Origin: Trametes villosa
Lineage: Eukaryota > Basidiomycota > Agaricomycetes > Polyporales > Polyporaceae
Reading direction: 5' to 3'
DNA length: 64,000 nucleotides
NCBI GenBank assembly: GCA_002964805.2
Contig: PUDQ02000085.1
Coordinates: 372,001-436,000, forward strand
The notes under the pieces are model-generated. The model ran no database searches and was not told the origin of the DNA. It saw only the letters and a list, made by a program, of their open reading frames with translations. Shown here one piece after another: positions 1 to 10,956 of the stretch. Position numbers and translations under genes: made by a program. How positions within the stretch are numbered: position 1 is the first letter of the stretch; each line of letters begins with the position of its first letter.

Positions 1-794
1 TGTGCGCGTGCAGCAGGGGCCTAGGCGGCCGGTCAGGGGCACGGAGGCGGAGGCAGGGGCGGACATTCGCGGCGGTCGGCTGGGGGAGGAGAGGGGATGC
101 AGGGAAGAGGCGGGGGATGCGGGGTGTGCGGGGGTGCGAGGGTAGATAGGGCTGGGACGCTTCGCGGGAGAAAGTGCGGGCGTTCGCGGGAGAGCTGTAG
201 GTTCGGTGAATGCATGGTCCCCATAGGAAGGTCGAATCAGCGGCCCGCTTGGGTACACTTCAGCTGCTGCTGTTAGCGCATCGTCACCGCGGCGATACCT
301 CGAAAGAACCTACGTCTCGCAGGAAAGCTCATCTTGAGACTCCAGCTGCGGGCCGGAAACCGACAGCACTCTCATGCCAGGTGTGAGTTGAGCGGCCGTT
401 CATCAGTAAGACTTCGGGTGTTGTGTCGAGCATACTCTTGAACGGAGCGCAATATTCAACCTGTCAAGCTCACGCTGGCCCTGCCAGGCGCATCTTCGAT
501 ACGCCTTCCTGTAAGTCAGCATGTCGAGTAAGTCGCGAGAATTGACAGATAGCTGGAAGGGGACACACCTTTAACCACGCGCGCTGCCCGGCCCAAGGTC
601 GCATACCAAGACCATGCGCTTCTGCTGTGGTTTGGAGTGAAATGAGGGCTCCGAGATGAGCAGCATACATTCAGAGGATTGCTACAGTATATAGATACAG
701 CATTAGATACTTAGTCGGATATGCGGGCAGTAGATAGGTTAGTGTCGTTGGATAGCACAAAGTCGAGCCAAAGAGGATCTGTTGAATCCAGTCT
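1..794. other. No gene recognised (left edge)
   Basis: GC-rich sequence downstream of the minus-strand epsin gene. Only short open frames of biased composition are present, and I see no domain, splice-consistent exon chain or RNA structure. It probably holds the 3' UTR of the epsin gene and part of an unseen neighbour's flank. Confidence 0.5.
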
Positions 795-2618
795 TCAAAT
801 ATCGATGAGCTTCTCCTCGGGTATCGTCGACGGCACACCCGCCAGCTCAGGGTGCACGAACGGGTTCCTGCTCCCGCCCGTCTTCTGTGCCGCAAGCCGC
901 CCGTGCTCCGTCGCCAGAAACCTACATTACCAACCCCAGTCAGCACGCCCGCCCAACAAACACGACATACAATGCGCGAAGAAGAAGAGGAGGCACCTGA
1001 GCTGCCCGGTGTTCCCAAACGTGTCCACCCCATCACCGGTGTAGTTCGCGAACAGGCTCGCGAGCCGCGCGTGGTCGCGCTCCCCACCCAGCTTCCGTGG
1101 CGGCTCGCTCCCGGTGGAGAACGGCTGCAGCAGCGCCTGCGCGCGCGGCTCCCTCGCGCTGTCGCTTGGGTAGGGCGAGGCGAGAGCGGGCCGCGGGCGG
1201 TTGTCGTACGTGCCGGAGAGGTTGAAGGAGACGGGCGAGCTGGAGGTGGGGCGCTGTGGAGGGAGCGTGCTGGAGGTGGGCGAGGTGGGTGGGGAGGGCG
1301 GCGCGAGGAAGGGGTTATTCGAGCCGAAAGAGGTCGTTTGCGGGACGAGCGGGGACGCAGTAGGTTGTGAGTAGGGTTGTGGGGAAAAGCCCGTCTGGAA
1401 CGGGACGAGGGCGGGTTGTTGATACGAAGAAGCAAACTGCTGCTGGGCAAACAGCTCCTGCTCGCGCGCCCACTCAGCCTGCTGGCGGACATACTCGGCC
1501 TGCATCACGTCCTGCTGCGCCTGGTGCGCTTCCTGGAGGTACGGGATGAACGAGCTGAACTGCGGTGGCATCGCGGTGTATTGTGGCTGGACAGAGGTGA
1601 AATGCGGCTGCAGGGCGGTGAATTGAGGTGCGATGTCGGTGGAGGTGTATTGCAGGGGGAGGGTGGTGTCTATGAGCGACTGGGTTTGGATGCCCTGAGG
1701 GATTCTGTGAAGGGCGTGGTCAACAAGAGTCGGGATGAGCGGGAGGATAGACGTACTGCTGGTTGCTCTCGTCAAATAGGGCGGCGGCGTTCGCCTCGTC
1801 CAAAGCGCGTTTCCGCTTCTCCTCTTCCTCTCGACTTAACTCGATCGCGCGCTGCAAGTCCCTGTCCTCGGCAGTCGCTCGCTCCTGCTCAGCCGTCCGC
1901 TTGCTCTCCTCGATCGCGCGCTGCAGGTACTCTTCCTCCTGCTCTTCCGGCCGACGTTTCCGCCTTGGCGCCGTCTCTCCCTCCACATTTTCCTCCTCGC
2001 CATCAGCGGCTTCGCGGCGCGGTCCGAGCATGCGGGCGCGCATCTGCGCGCGGATGCGGCGCTCCTCGTAGAGGCGCTTCTTGTCCATGAGGAGGTTGGT
2101 GATGTCCTTCGCCTTCTGGCGGACGTTCGCGCCCTGGTCCTTGCCGTCCTCGTCGATATACTGGAACTCGCGGAGCGTCTTGATCTCGTAGAGATTGTCT
2201 TCGCAGTAGCGGATGACGTTCTCGGAGCCGGAGTGGAGGAGGTAGTCGAGGACGACCAGGGACTGCAGTATGTATGTGAGTTTCCTGGTTCCAGGCGTCC
2301 AGAGAGAGTAATATGGGTATACAGACCTTGAAGACATGGCGCCAGTTCTTGCCCTTGTCGTTGAGGCGTTTGTCTATGACTTCCATGATCTCCACGAAGT
2401 CATTCCTACCGTCAGATGATGAGGCCTGTGAACGTGTGGTGCTCATGGTCGACATACTGGTCGTAGGACATCTGGGAAAGCTCAAACATCTCCTTTCCGG
2501 AGGGCGGCCAGGGGTCGTTGCATGTCGCATTCCGGATCTTCATCTGGGTGTGGGAGTAGCCCATCGTGTAGCCCTTGGCGACACGGAGGGCGCCCCTTCC
2601 GAGGTTATGGAGAGACAT
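795..2618 (-). CDS. Epsin-like ENTH-domain endocytic adaptor
   Basis: Five exons (introns 2406-2457, 2263-2326, 1680-1752, 922-996) encode about 519 residues. Residues ~14-145 form an ENTH domain: a basic N-terminal helix, then RNATCNDPWPPSG, NDFVEIMEVIDKRLNDKG, KNWRHVFK, and an LDYLLHSGSENV-like helix. This fold binds PtdIns(4,5)P2 at clathrin-coated membrane. Two ubiquitin-interacting motifs follow (~190-230; LQRAIEES and LQRAIELS cores). The tail is Gln/Pro/Ser-rich with two NPF motifs, the last at ~497, which would recruit EH-domain proteins. It ends ...EEKLIDI. This is the Ent1/Ent2 architecture. The start is the only Met placed correctly before the amphipathic helix. The last intron is confirmed because it restores the frame to the terminal NPF block. 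It is divergent from HUS1 with 358 bp between starts. Confidence 0.92.
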
Positions 2619-2976
2619 GGCGGGGGTAAGATGAGGGTATAGGAGAGAGAAGTGGCTGCTCGTGTGATCGGTGCGTCGGGCAGCGAGGCGTATAAGACGG
2701 CGGATAGGGCCATGGTGCGTGATAATCGAGTGGGAGGGCGTGGGCTAGAACCCGGCGGGAGCGGCATCCCCTCATCGCGGTCGAGGGCAACACCGTCCGA
2801 GAACGTCCTAGAGACTCGACGGACACCGGCCCAATCCCCGACGTCATCCGAGTCCGTGCTTTCCGTGACCGTATTCTGTGACCCACTCACGTGCGCGTAA
2901 CGCGACGCGGGCGTAAGCCACAGGCGCGTGCGTGCCTGGAGGGTTGTCGGTGTACCACCATCTGAGGCCGGGAGGG
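2619..2976. promoter_or_regulatory. Divergent promoter, epsin / HUS1
   Basis: 358 bp separate the two divergent start codons, so both promoters must lie here or overlap the first exons. No convincing TATA box was found. The assignment rests on gene orientation only. Confidence 0.5.
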
Positions 2977-4231
2977 ATGCGGTTTCGCGCCACGATCGAG
3001 AATGTAGACACTTTCGCTAGTAAGAACAACAGCCTCTTTATGCTAACAAACGCTAACATTCTCCTAGAAATCGTGCAGTCGGTGGAGAAGCTGCAGAAGA
3101 AATGTACCATCAAGTTCGCCGAGCATGAGATGCGTATCATATGCACGGGCGACGTCAACGAGGGCGGCATACAGGTTTGGTCGTACGTATCGCTATTATG
3201 AGTGGGTGTATGCGTCGACTCACCTCCCCCAGGCAGATCAAAGTCTCGTCTCTCTTCACGGAATACCGCATACAGTCCAACAATAATAACGAGATCACCA
3301 TCTCCCTCGCCGCCGAGGCACTTCTCGCAGCACTCCGTTCTGCGGCCGGATCCTCATCTGGCCAGAATTCGTCCAACTCACTCGCACCCGAGTCGGAAGT
3401 CACCATGAAGTGAGCGCATATAGCCGCACTGTATGCTCGTGGGCTGACATCCATATATTACAGGCTCGCCAAGAAGGGCGACAAATCCGTGCTCAGCTTT
3501 GAAATCACAGGGGTCACACCCATGGGGCGCAATATCGTCATCGTACAGCACGTTACCGTCGATGTCATGAAACACGCCGACGTCGAGCGACTTAAGGAGC
3601 CCATGTGCCCAGAACCAGACGTAGACTCTTTCGATTCCTAGAACGCGCACGGCAGTTCTGACGAACATGTCCCCAGGTGCACATTCTGCTCCCTCCTCTT
3701 GCGAAGCTGCGGACTGTAGTGGACCGCCTCCGGCCGCTATCCGCCGAAGGTGTAACGTTCCGCGCAAACCTCTCCGGCGAGCTCCAGCTCGCCGTCAACA
3801 CCGACAATGCCCGTGTAGAGGTCGGCTGGGGTGGTCTCAACAACCCTTCCATGAGTGCGCTCTCTTTCGATCCAGTTTTAAATTTTATTCATCGGTCGTT
3901 TGATCGATACCAGACGGCGCTAGCCAAGGCGACGCCGACGATTCGAATGTGAACAACCCGACGGAGATGCACGGCGTGCTGGTATCGCACAAGTGCCTGA
4001 ACAAGTTCCTCAACTCACACGTCGTCTCTACTACTACTATCGCATGTGCGTCTTCTAAGTCTTCCTCCTACCTGAGCATGTGGGCTGAATACGATACGTA
4101 CTAACCTTTGATATGTGTCAGGTATATGCGAGAACCACTGCGTCATCCTCTACGTGTATATCGGCAACGTGGCGGACGCGGGCGGTGTGCTCACGTACTA
4201 CATCCCCGCGAAGTTCGACGACGCAATGTGA
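2977..4231 (+). CDS. HUS1: HUS1 checkpoint clamp subunit (9-1-1 complex)
   Basis: Seven exons (introns 3020-3067, 3183-3232, 3410-3463, 3621-3676, 3855-3913, 4046-4121) give ~303 residues, the usual HUS1 length. Typical features are the MRFRATIENV start, KLQKKCTIKF, SLFTEYRIQS, a mid-protein VHILLPPLAKLRTVV, and the C-terminal block FLNSHVVSTTTIACICENHC followed by VILYVYIG. HUS1 joins RAD9 and RAD1 in the nuclear ring clamp loaded at DNA damage to activate the ATR/Mec1 pathway. The start is the second in-frame Met of the open frame, chosen because family members begin MRFRA/MKFRA. Intron 1 is 48 nt with no in-frame stop, so its retention would insert 16 residues without a frameshift. The intron at 3855 is required to restore the NPTEMHGVLVS segment. 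Confidence 0.93.
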
Positions 4232-4607
4232 TCTTGGCTGTATGCTACTCCATCAACAGTCCTGAGAAGGTGCGCCTTAATAGGTGACCTCTGTATCTTT
4301 CCTTGAGTGGGTGAGTAGCCTGAACTTACGGTTTCCTATTGAATTTCGTACAACGGTTCCGCGGCACTCCGCTCGATCCGTGTCGAACTACCTGCTAGGC
4401 TTGCCTCTCTCATACTCTATGTTCCGCAGTTACGAAGGCTTCGGGTTCTGGTTCTGCCGCTCTCCCGGCAGGAGGCTCGAAGTGTCGTCCTTCTCTCTAC
4501 CTCACATGTGACCACCCACCCTCAGTCAGGTTATAATGCCTCCAGCATTTGCGAACCTTGCTCTCGATTTGCGAGCTTTTGACTAGTTAACCTCTGCTCC
4601 CCGTACG
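4232..4607. other. Intergenic, no gene recognised
   Basis: HUS1 3' flank and promoter of the first hydrolase. One 75-codon open frame at 4284-4511 has no recognisable features and atypical composition, and I do not support it. Confidence 0.5.
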
Positions 4608-5786
4608 ATGTCGAACCCATCTCTAGCTGGACCCCCCGGTGATTGCTGTCGTCAAACCGTGCACCACACCGGCACGCCCCGCGGTACGCTCGAGCCCATC
4701 GCTGGGGTACAGACGTACATCTCCCGCCCGCCTACGGAAAGCTACCCCGACAAGATCATCCTCTTCTTCTCGGACGTCTTCGGCGCGCTCTACACGAACT
4801 CACAGCTCGTCATAGACTACTGGGCCGACAACGGTAAGCCATACCTTGGCCGCTGACGAGGAGAGACGAGAGATGACGGGGTATGAATGATGGGTGCACA
4901 GGGTACCTGGTGCTCGGCCTGGACTACTTCGAGGGCGACTCGAAGGCGCTGCTCAACCTCGACGACGACTCGTTTGACTACCCTGCGTGGATCCGCAAGC
5001 ACCAGGCGCGCGCGGCCGTGCTCGTCCCGCCGTGGATTGAGGCCGTGCGTGACCGGTTTGGTAAGTTCACGGTGGCCTTTATGTCTGCTTGACTTATGAA
5101 CCCGCGATGTCTAGGAAGGGATAAGAAATACGTCTGTGTCGGTGAGTGATAAGAGACTCGGAGGGTGTTGTGGAATGCCCGGCTGATGCCTATGCTGTAC
5201 GAGTGCAGGGTATTGCTTCGGGGCGCCATACGTGATGGACTGTCTAAAGACCGACTGGATGGTCGCAGGTTCGTCTGCGCTTGAGATCGCAGCGCGTGCC
5301 CACCATTGCTAAAATTGCCCCGTACTCAGGCGCATTCGGCCATCCTGCATTCCTGAACGAAGACCACTTTCAAGGCATCAAACGTACGTTGAACCGCATA
5401 TAGCTGGACATTTGACATTCGCTGAGACCGAATGGCTGTAGGGCCGCTACTCATGAGCTGTGCTGGTGTGTATGCCCTCTCAGTGGCGTAAAAACGCATA
5501 CTCACCAAATGACGACGCGCAGAGATCGACCACACATTCCCGCTCGAGGCGCGCCGCCGCGCGGAGGACATGCTCGTCGAACAGCACGCAACGTACACCA
5601 TCCAGGTCTTCGGCGGCGTCAAGCACGGCTTCGCGCTACGGGGCGACCCGAACGTGGCGGTAGAACGTGAGTACTCACCTCTCGCCACCGTCTGCGCTGC
5701 GGGCCTGTCTGACTGCGGCAACAGGATGGGCGAAGGAGGAAAGCGCACGGGCGATCCTGGCATGGTTCGACCATTTCTGCGACTGA
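4608..5786 (+). CDS. Dienelactone hydrolase family protein, copy 1
   Basis: Eight exons (introns 4834-4901, 5061-5114, 5142-5208, 5269-5329, 5384-5441, 5466-5522, 5667-5724) encode ~251 residues. This is an alpha/beta hydrolase of the dienelactone hydrolase type. The expected Cys-Asp-His triad is visible: Cys140 in GYCFGAPYV, Asp186 in EIDHTFP, His218 in VKHGFALRG. The N-terminal part carries the family's DVFGALYTNSQ and LGLDYFEGD blocks. There is no signal peptide, so it is probably cytosolic. Bacterial members open dienelactone in chloroaromatic degradation; the substrate of fungal paralogs like this one is generally unknown. Two very short exons (27 and 24 nt) are supported by identical exon sizes in the neighbouring paralog. 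A tandem duplicate lies 324 bp downstream. Confidence 0.9.
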
Positions 5787-6110
5787 GTTCTGAGCTATTG
5801 CACGCGTTTCCGCTGCGTGTGCCCTATACGGGTGCTCTAAAGGCCGCAGAGCTCGGCGTTATGGCGTTCGGGGAACAACAGAAGACCTGGGGATCAGTAA
5901 GCACGCACCGCGAATCCCACGGGAAGCACGATGGACGTACAGCGAGAAGCAGCATGAGCTCATAGCGGGCAGTCAATCGGGTGTTCTGGGGACGCCAATC
6001 GCCGCTGGGCGCGGTGCTATATATGCTCGGGAGCGCAGAGCTGGAGTGTGATATCTCGACCCGTCTGAGGACTGTGAGCCTAAGCTTGAACTGCTTCACT
6101 GGTACCGAAC
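5787..6110. other. Intergenic between hydrolase paralogs
   Basis: The 324 bp hold the terminator of copy 1 and the promoter of copy 2. A TATA-like stretch (gctatatatg) lies near 6019-6028, about 85 nt upstream of the copy 2 start, and is a plausible core promoter element. Confidence 0.4.
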
Positions 6111-7278
6111 ATGGCTAGCGCGACACTTGCAGGCGCTCCCGCCGCCCACTGCCTCCAGACCGTGCAGCACGTCGGCGAGCCGCGCGGGACGGTCGAGAAG
6201 ATCGCAGGCGTCGACACGTACGTCGCCCGCCCCAGCGCGAGCACCGACAGGATCATCCTGTTCTTCGCGGACGTGTTCGGCGCGCTGTACGTGAACTCGA
6301 AGCTGCTCATGGACTACTGGGCGGAGAACGGTGAGCGCGAGGGGTGCACTTGGGGCCTTGGGCCTGGGCTCAGAGGGTGGCTTACGGTTTATCGGGCGTG
6401 AAGGGTACCTGGTACTGGCGCTGGACTACTTCGAGGGCGACTCGGTCGGGTTCCACCTGGAAGAGAAGGGGTTCGACGTGCAGGCGTGGATCAAGGAGAA
6501 GCAGGTGCGCACGGAGGTGCTCCTCCCGCCGTGGGTGGAGGCTGTGCGGCAGCAGTATGGTGAGCGAGGCTCGTTGTGTTTGCGGAGAACGTTCTGAGGC
6601 AGCTTCAAACCTATAGGGCCGGACAAGAAGTACACTTGCGTCGGTACGTTGTCAGCATGGAGGTGCTCACCATCATGACAATGAACCTCCGCGCAGGGTA
6701 TTGCTACGGCGCGCCGTACGTGATGGACCACCTGAAGCTAGACTGGATCATAGCAGGTAAGCCCATGACCTTCCGGTATGCGCGATATCGGATGCTTGAG
6801 CGTGGCTTCACAGGCTCGTTGTCCCATCCCGCGTTCCTGAACGAGGACCACTTCGGAAACGTCCAACGTGAGCATTCAGCGTGCACGCGATAGATGTACA
6901 CCACTCACCGGCGACCCCCTACCGGGCCTCAGGCCCGATCATGGTCCAGTGCGCAGGTATGTGCCCCACCCACCTCGTTCGAGAAACTCGCACTGACCTG
7001 GGCTCATGCAGAGATCGACCACACCTTCCCCATCGACAAGCGCCGTCGCGCGGAGGATATACTCGTGGAGAAGAAGGCGACGTATTTCTTCCAGGCGTTC
7101 AGCTCGGTCAAGCACGGGTTTGCGCTGCGCGGAGATATGGCCGTTCCTGCAGAAAGTGAGTGATTCGTCCTGAGGTTCGACGAACGAGTGTGCTTACCGT
7201 TGGGGTGGCAATGTAGAGTGGGCGAAGGAGGAGAGCGCGCGGGGAGTGCTGAACTGGTTCAACCATCACTGTGCCTGA
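6111..7278 (+). CDS. Dienelactone hydrolase family protein, copy 2
   Basis: Eight exons (introns 6331-6403, 6560-6616, 6644-6696, 6757-6813, 6868-6932, 6957-7011, 7156-7216) encode ~248 residues, closely similar to the upstream gene along its length. Triad residues are Cys137 (GYCYGAPYV), Asp183 (EIDHTFP) and His215 (VKHGFALRG). Five internal exons have the same or nearly the same lengths as in copy 1 (27, 60, 54, 24 and 143/144 nt), showing a tandem duplication that kept its intron map. There is no targeting signal. An active-site loop difference (YCYG for YCFG) and a changed HLEEKGFDVQAW region may alter substrate choice. The gene is convergent with iPGM, 198 bp between stops. Confidence 0.9.
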
Positions 7279-7476
7279 TTCCAGCGGCGGTAGAAGGATC
7301 GAGGACTGTACGGTATCCCGGGGTGCGATGCGAGGTTCTGCGTGGCTTACGTGCTTCACGGGCAAAAAGAGATGTGTTTGTACAGAACGTGCGATCTATT
7401 GCGACGGTGTCTCTAGGTAAACATACATACAACATTGATGAGCACTTCTTTCAGTCATTGTCTATATGCGCGCGAT

Positions 7477-9489
7477 CTAGGCCTTGGCGAGTAGCGAGCG
7501 GCCGGACATTTCTGCAACAGATTGATCAGCGCACGTTCATAGTCAGGAGTGACGATGCTTACCTTCGGGCTTGGGGAGACCCTGCGTGAAGACAGAGCAC
7601 TTAGCGAGCGAACTCATCGAGAGACGTGGAACTTACGAGGATATCGAGGACAGTGGGGGCGACGTCGCAGAGCGCGCCCTCCTCCTCCTCACCATCCTTC
7701 TTGTCCTCCGCGAACTTGAGCACCTTCGGGTCGCCGGTCATGATGAACGGCACCGGGTTCGTCGTGTGCGCCGTGTGCGGCGCACCCGTCTCGGGGTTGA
7801 TCATCTGCTCTGCGTTCCCGTGGTCCGCCGTGACGAGGAGGACGTACCCCGCCTCCTCGCACGCCTGGTACACGGTGCCGACGGCCTTGTCGGTGTGCCC
7901 GATCGCCTCGACCGCGGCGTCGTACACGCCCGTGTGGCCGACCATGTCCGGGGGCGCGAAGTTGCACATGATGAAGTCGTGCGCGCCCGCGCGGACGAGC
8001 GTCGCGACCTGGTCCGCGACGCCCTGCACGCTCATGCGCGGCTGCTTGTCGTACGTCGCGACCTTGGGCGAGGGGATCATGTGCCGCTCCTCGTTCTCGA
8101 ACTGCTTCTCGACGCCGCCGTTGAAGAAGAACGTGACGTGCGCGTACTTCTCGGTCTCTGCGGGCGGGCGTTAGTGGGGCGGTGGGAGATGGGGGAAATG
8201 GGCGCACCAGCAACGTGCGCCTGCTTGACGCCCTGCTTCGCGAGCCACTCTGCGAGCACGTTCGTCATCGCCTGTGGAGGGAAGGCGACGTGGAAGGGGA
8301 ACTCGGCGTTGTAGCGGGACATCGTCGTGATGTTCTATCGAGCGTGGTCAGTATGCTATGCGAGGATGTTAGAATGAATGTGCGACATACGAGGTCCTTC
8401 GGGATCTCAACCTCGTACGGCTTGTCGGGGAGGCCGAATACGGAGGCAATCTCACGCATACGGTCGGAACGGTAGTTGAAGAAGAAGAGGGTATCTCCAT
8501 CTGCAAGTAGCGCGACTTCAGTACGCCTCTGGCGGTTTTGAGGGCTAGAGCTCACCTTTGATGCGAGACTCGTCGCCGCCGATGATGATCGGCTTCAGGA
8601 ACTCGTCCGTCTCGTCTTTTGTGTAGCGCTCCTCAATGGTCGCGACGGGGTCCTCGCTCTTTTCGCCAACGCCCTGGGTGAGGCCGTCGACAGCGATCTT
8701 GATGCGCTCCCAGCGCTTGTCACGGTCCATGGCGTAGTAGCGACCGACGACGGTCGCGACCTTGCCGACCTTCTCCTTCTCAATGAAGGCGAGGAGCTCC
8801 TTCAGGTAGCCGGCGGCAGAGCGAGGCGCGGTGTCGCGACCATCGCCGAAGAAGTGGATGTAGACGTCCTTGAGGCCGACCTCCTTGGCCGTCTCGAGGA
8901 GCGCGTACAGGTGCCTGATGTGCGAGTGCACACCACCGTCCGAGACCTGTCCAGGCGCTGTGTGTGAGTGCGTGTAGTCGATCGGGGACCGGTGCGGTAC
9001 TTACGAGACCGAGGAGGTGCAGGCGGCCGTTCCCGCTCTTCGCTCTGTTAAAGCTCTCGAGGATCGCCTCGTTCTTGTGGAACTGCCGCTTCTTGATCGC
9101 GACGTCAATCCTGACGATGTCCTGCCACACAATCCGCCCCGCGCCGATGTTCAGGTGGCTGCCCGCGGCGTCCAATCGCGTCAGTTGCCCATCTGATCAC
9201 GTCGGCAGCAGGGGGGATTGCTCACCCGACTTCGGAGTTGCCCATGAGGCCCTCGGAGAGGCCGACCGCGATGCCGTGCGCGGCGAGGGTGCGGTAGCTG
9301 TGGTCCTTTGCGATCGTGTCCATGTTGGTGGTGTCGGCGGCGGAGATGGCGTCGCCCTTGCCGCCCTTCTCGGGCGCGATGCCCCAGCCGTCGTGGACGC
9401 TACGACGCGGCCATACCATCAGCCTCTGAACATACTGAGCAGGACGGGGCGCATTACATGAGGCAGACTTTGCTCTTTGTTTGGACCAT
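7477..9489 (-). CDS. 2,3-bisphosphoglycerate-independent phosphoglycerate mutase
   Basis: Nine exons (introns 9400-9457, 9226-excluded boundary 9159-9225, 8947-9004, 8501-8555, 8335-8390, 8158-8207, 7582-7636, 7512-7562) give ~520 residues, normal for iPGM. It interconverts 3- and 2-phosphoglycerate in glycolysis and gluconeogenesis in the cytosol, using two Mn ions. Diagnostic blocks are VHDGWGIAPEKGGKGDAI, the phospho-serine site MGNSEVGHLNIGAGR (Ser66), SDGGVHSHIRHLYALLE, GDGRDTAP, FFFNYRSDRMREI, NFAPPDMVGHTGVYDAA, TADHGNAEQM and PHTAHTTNPVPF. The first exon is only 32 nt (start 9489) and a split codon restores CLIVHDGWG. The last two exons (19 and 35 nt) supply the family's usual EMSGRSLL-type ending. 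The family is unrelated to cofactor-dependent PGM. Confidence 0.95.
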
Positions 9490-10956
9490 GGCGGATGGAG
9501 GGAGGGGGTTGTGGGCTGGTGCTTGTCGATTGAGCGATCCTCTTGACCGCCGCTCTTTCTCCGCGTCTATCTAATCTCGACATCGCCGTTGCCCTAATCT
9601 AATCGTTCTACTCAACGCCTAGTCGTTCCTGGGCCTTCCTGGGCCAATCCTGGGCTCGCAAACCAATCGGAGCCGCTCGCTGCCCTCGCCTTCGACGAGT
9701 CGAGTCGGGGGCTCTAGACGTGGGAGACCTCTAGGCGGCCTCTGTCTCTGCGGAGCGCAAGGCTCAGGCTGTACGGTGTTCAGCCTAGGTTGCGTGAGGC
9801 GTCGGACGTGGCATGGCCGACACAGAGCGACCTAGTAGGTCTAGTCGGTGCAGGATGATTGTTCCAGGTCGAATCAGCAAACGTTCTTTCTGTTTCGACA
9901 GTCGATGGAGGATATGCAAAACGTAGAGAAATGATACATGATCGCACATAGCGTGGACGTCTGTAGCGGACGTCCAACCACTTGACACGTTATAACCGAC
10001 TGAGGTGCGCAATCGTGGCCCTTATGACATGGTGTGGCGTAGCTCTCTGCGTCCGAGGTAGCTGACGGGTTGAATAGACTTCTGTGACTAGCGCAATAGA
10101 TCGACATTTGGGCCGCTGACAAGTGGCAGCGCAGCAGAGGATGGATGTCCTTTCCTGGAACATGTAGTACCACCGTGATCTGCACGTCGAGGAGATGGTA
10201 TTTTTGGCATGCTATCCGAGCCCGGCGGGGGACAATGTTGGGAAGCAGCCGAATCTATCATAAGATGTTGCGGAGAGATTGTCGTCGTATCGGCGCCGCG
10301 GAGTGCATTGGGTGGAAGAAAAGCGGGGAAAAGTCGACAAGTTCGCTGGATATGGCGCGTTCTTTGAATGTATATGTCGCCGTGGACGGGGCAAGGAAGA
10401 GTGCGGAGGGGGTGGCGGACGGAGAAGGGAGGTGGAAAGGGATCGGGCTGCGGAGACTGGAGCGTGGCAGCAACAAGATGCGGGGAGACAAGCGCCACGT
10501 GGGAGGGCGTTGGGTGGGAGGAGGGGTGGGCGATAGAAAAGGGCTGGAGCGGGGCGGGGACGGACACGCGACTCTGCCACATACGCTCTCTGTTCCGCCG
10601 GCTGTAAATAGGGTAATGAGCGATGGAGAGGATGTGGTCGACGTACTTTGACTCTAACACGAGTTCTGGGCACGGACACTCGGGGCGGGGCACCCCTCCG
10701 TTCGTACAGGTACGTGTGAACATTCCTGGCCTAGGCGCACGTTGCGCTTGCCCAGCGGCCGTTGACGCTCTCCCCACTCATCTCCGTTCCTCCCAACACC
10801 GCACCGCCTGCGCCTGCGCACCTCCCCCGCTGCGTCACCCGCCTCCGTCCTCCCCGTCCGCTTCCTGCCGCACACGCCGTTCGCCTATGCAACGTGGCGT
10901 CTAGATGGATCGCAGTCCCTCGTGAGTCTGACGCTCTCGCTTTACTTCATCCCCCC
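9490..10956. promoter_or_regulatory. Long divergent intergenic region, iPGM / tetraspanin
   Basis: About 1.47 kb separate the two starts. The 9500-9750 part is the presumed iPGM promoter. Near 10300-10560 the plus strand is strongly purine-rich (GA/GG tracts), and 10750-10950 is pyrimidine-rich, as is common upstream of basidiomycete starts. The overlapping open frames of up to 229 codons on both strands are compositional and carry no domain. Confidence 0.45.

Noticed and set aside
10088..10777. 229-codon minus-strand frame in the iPGM-tetraspanin spacer
   Set aside because: Pro/Ser/His/Arg-rich, without conserved motif or splice-linked continuation; overlaps other equally open frames.
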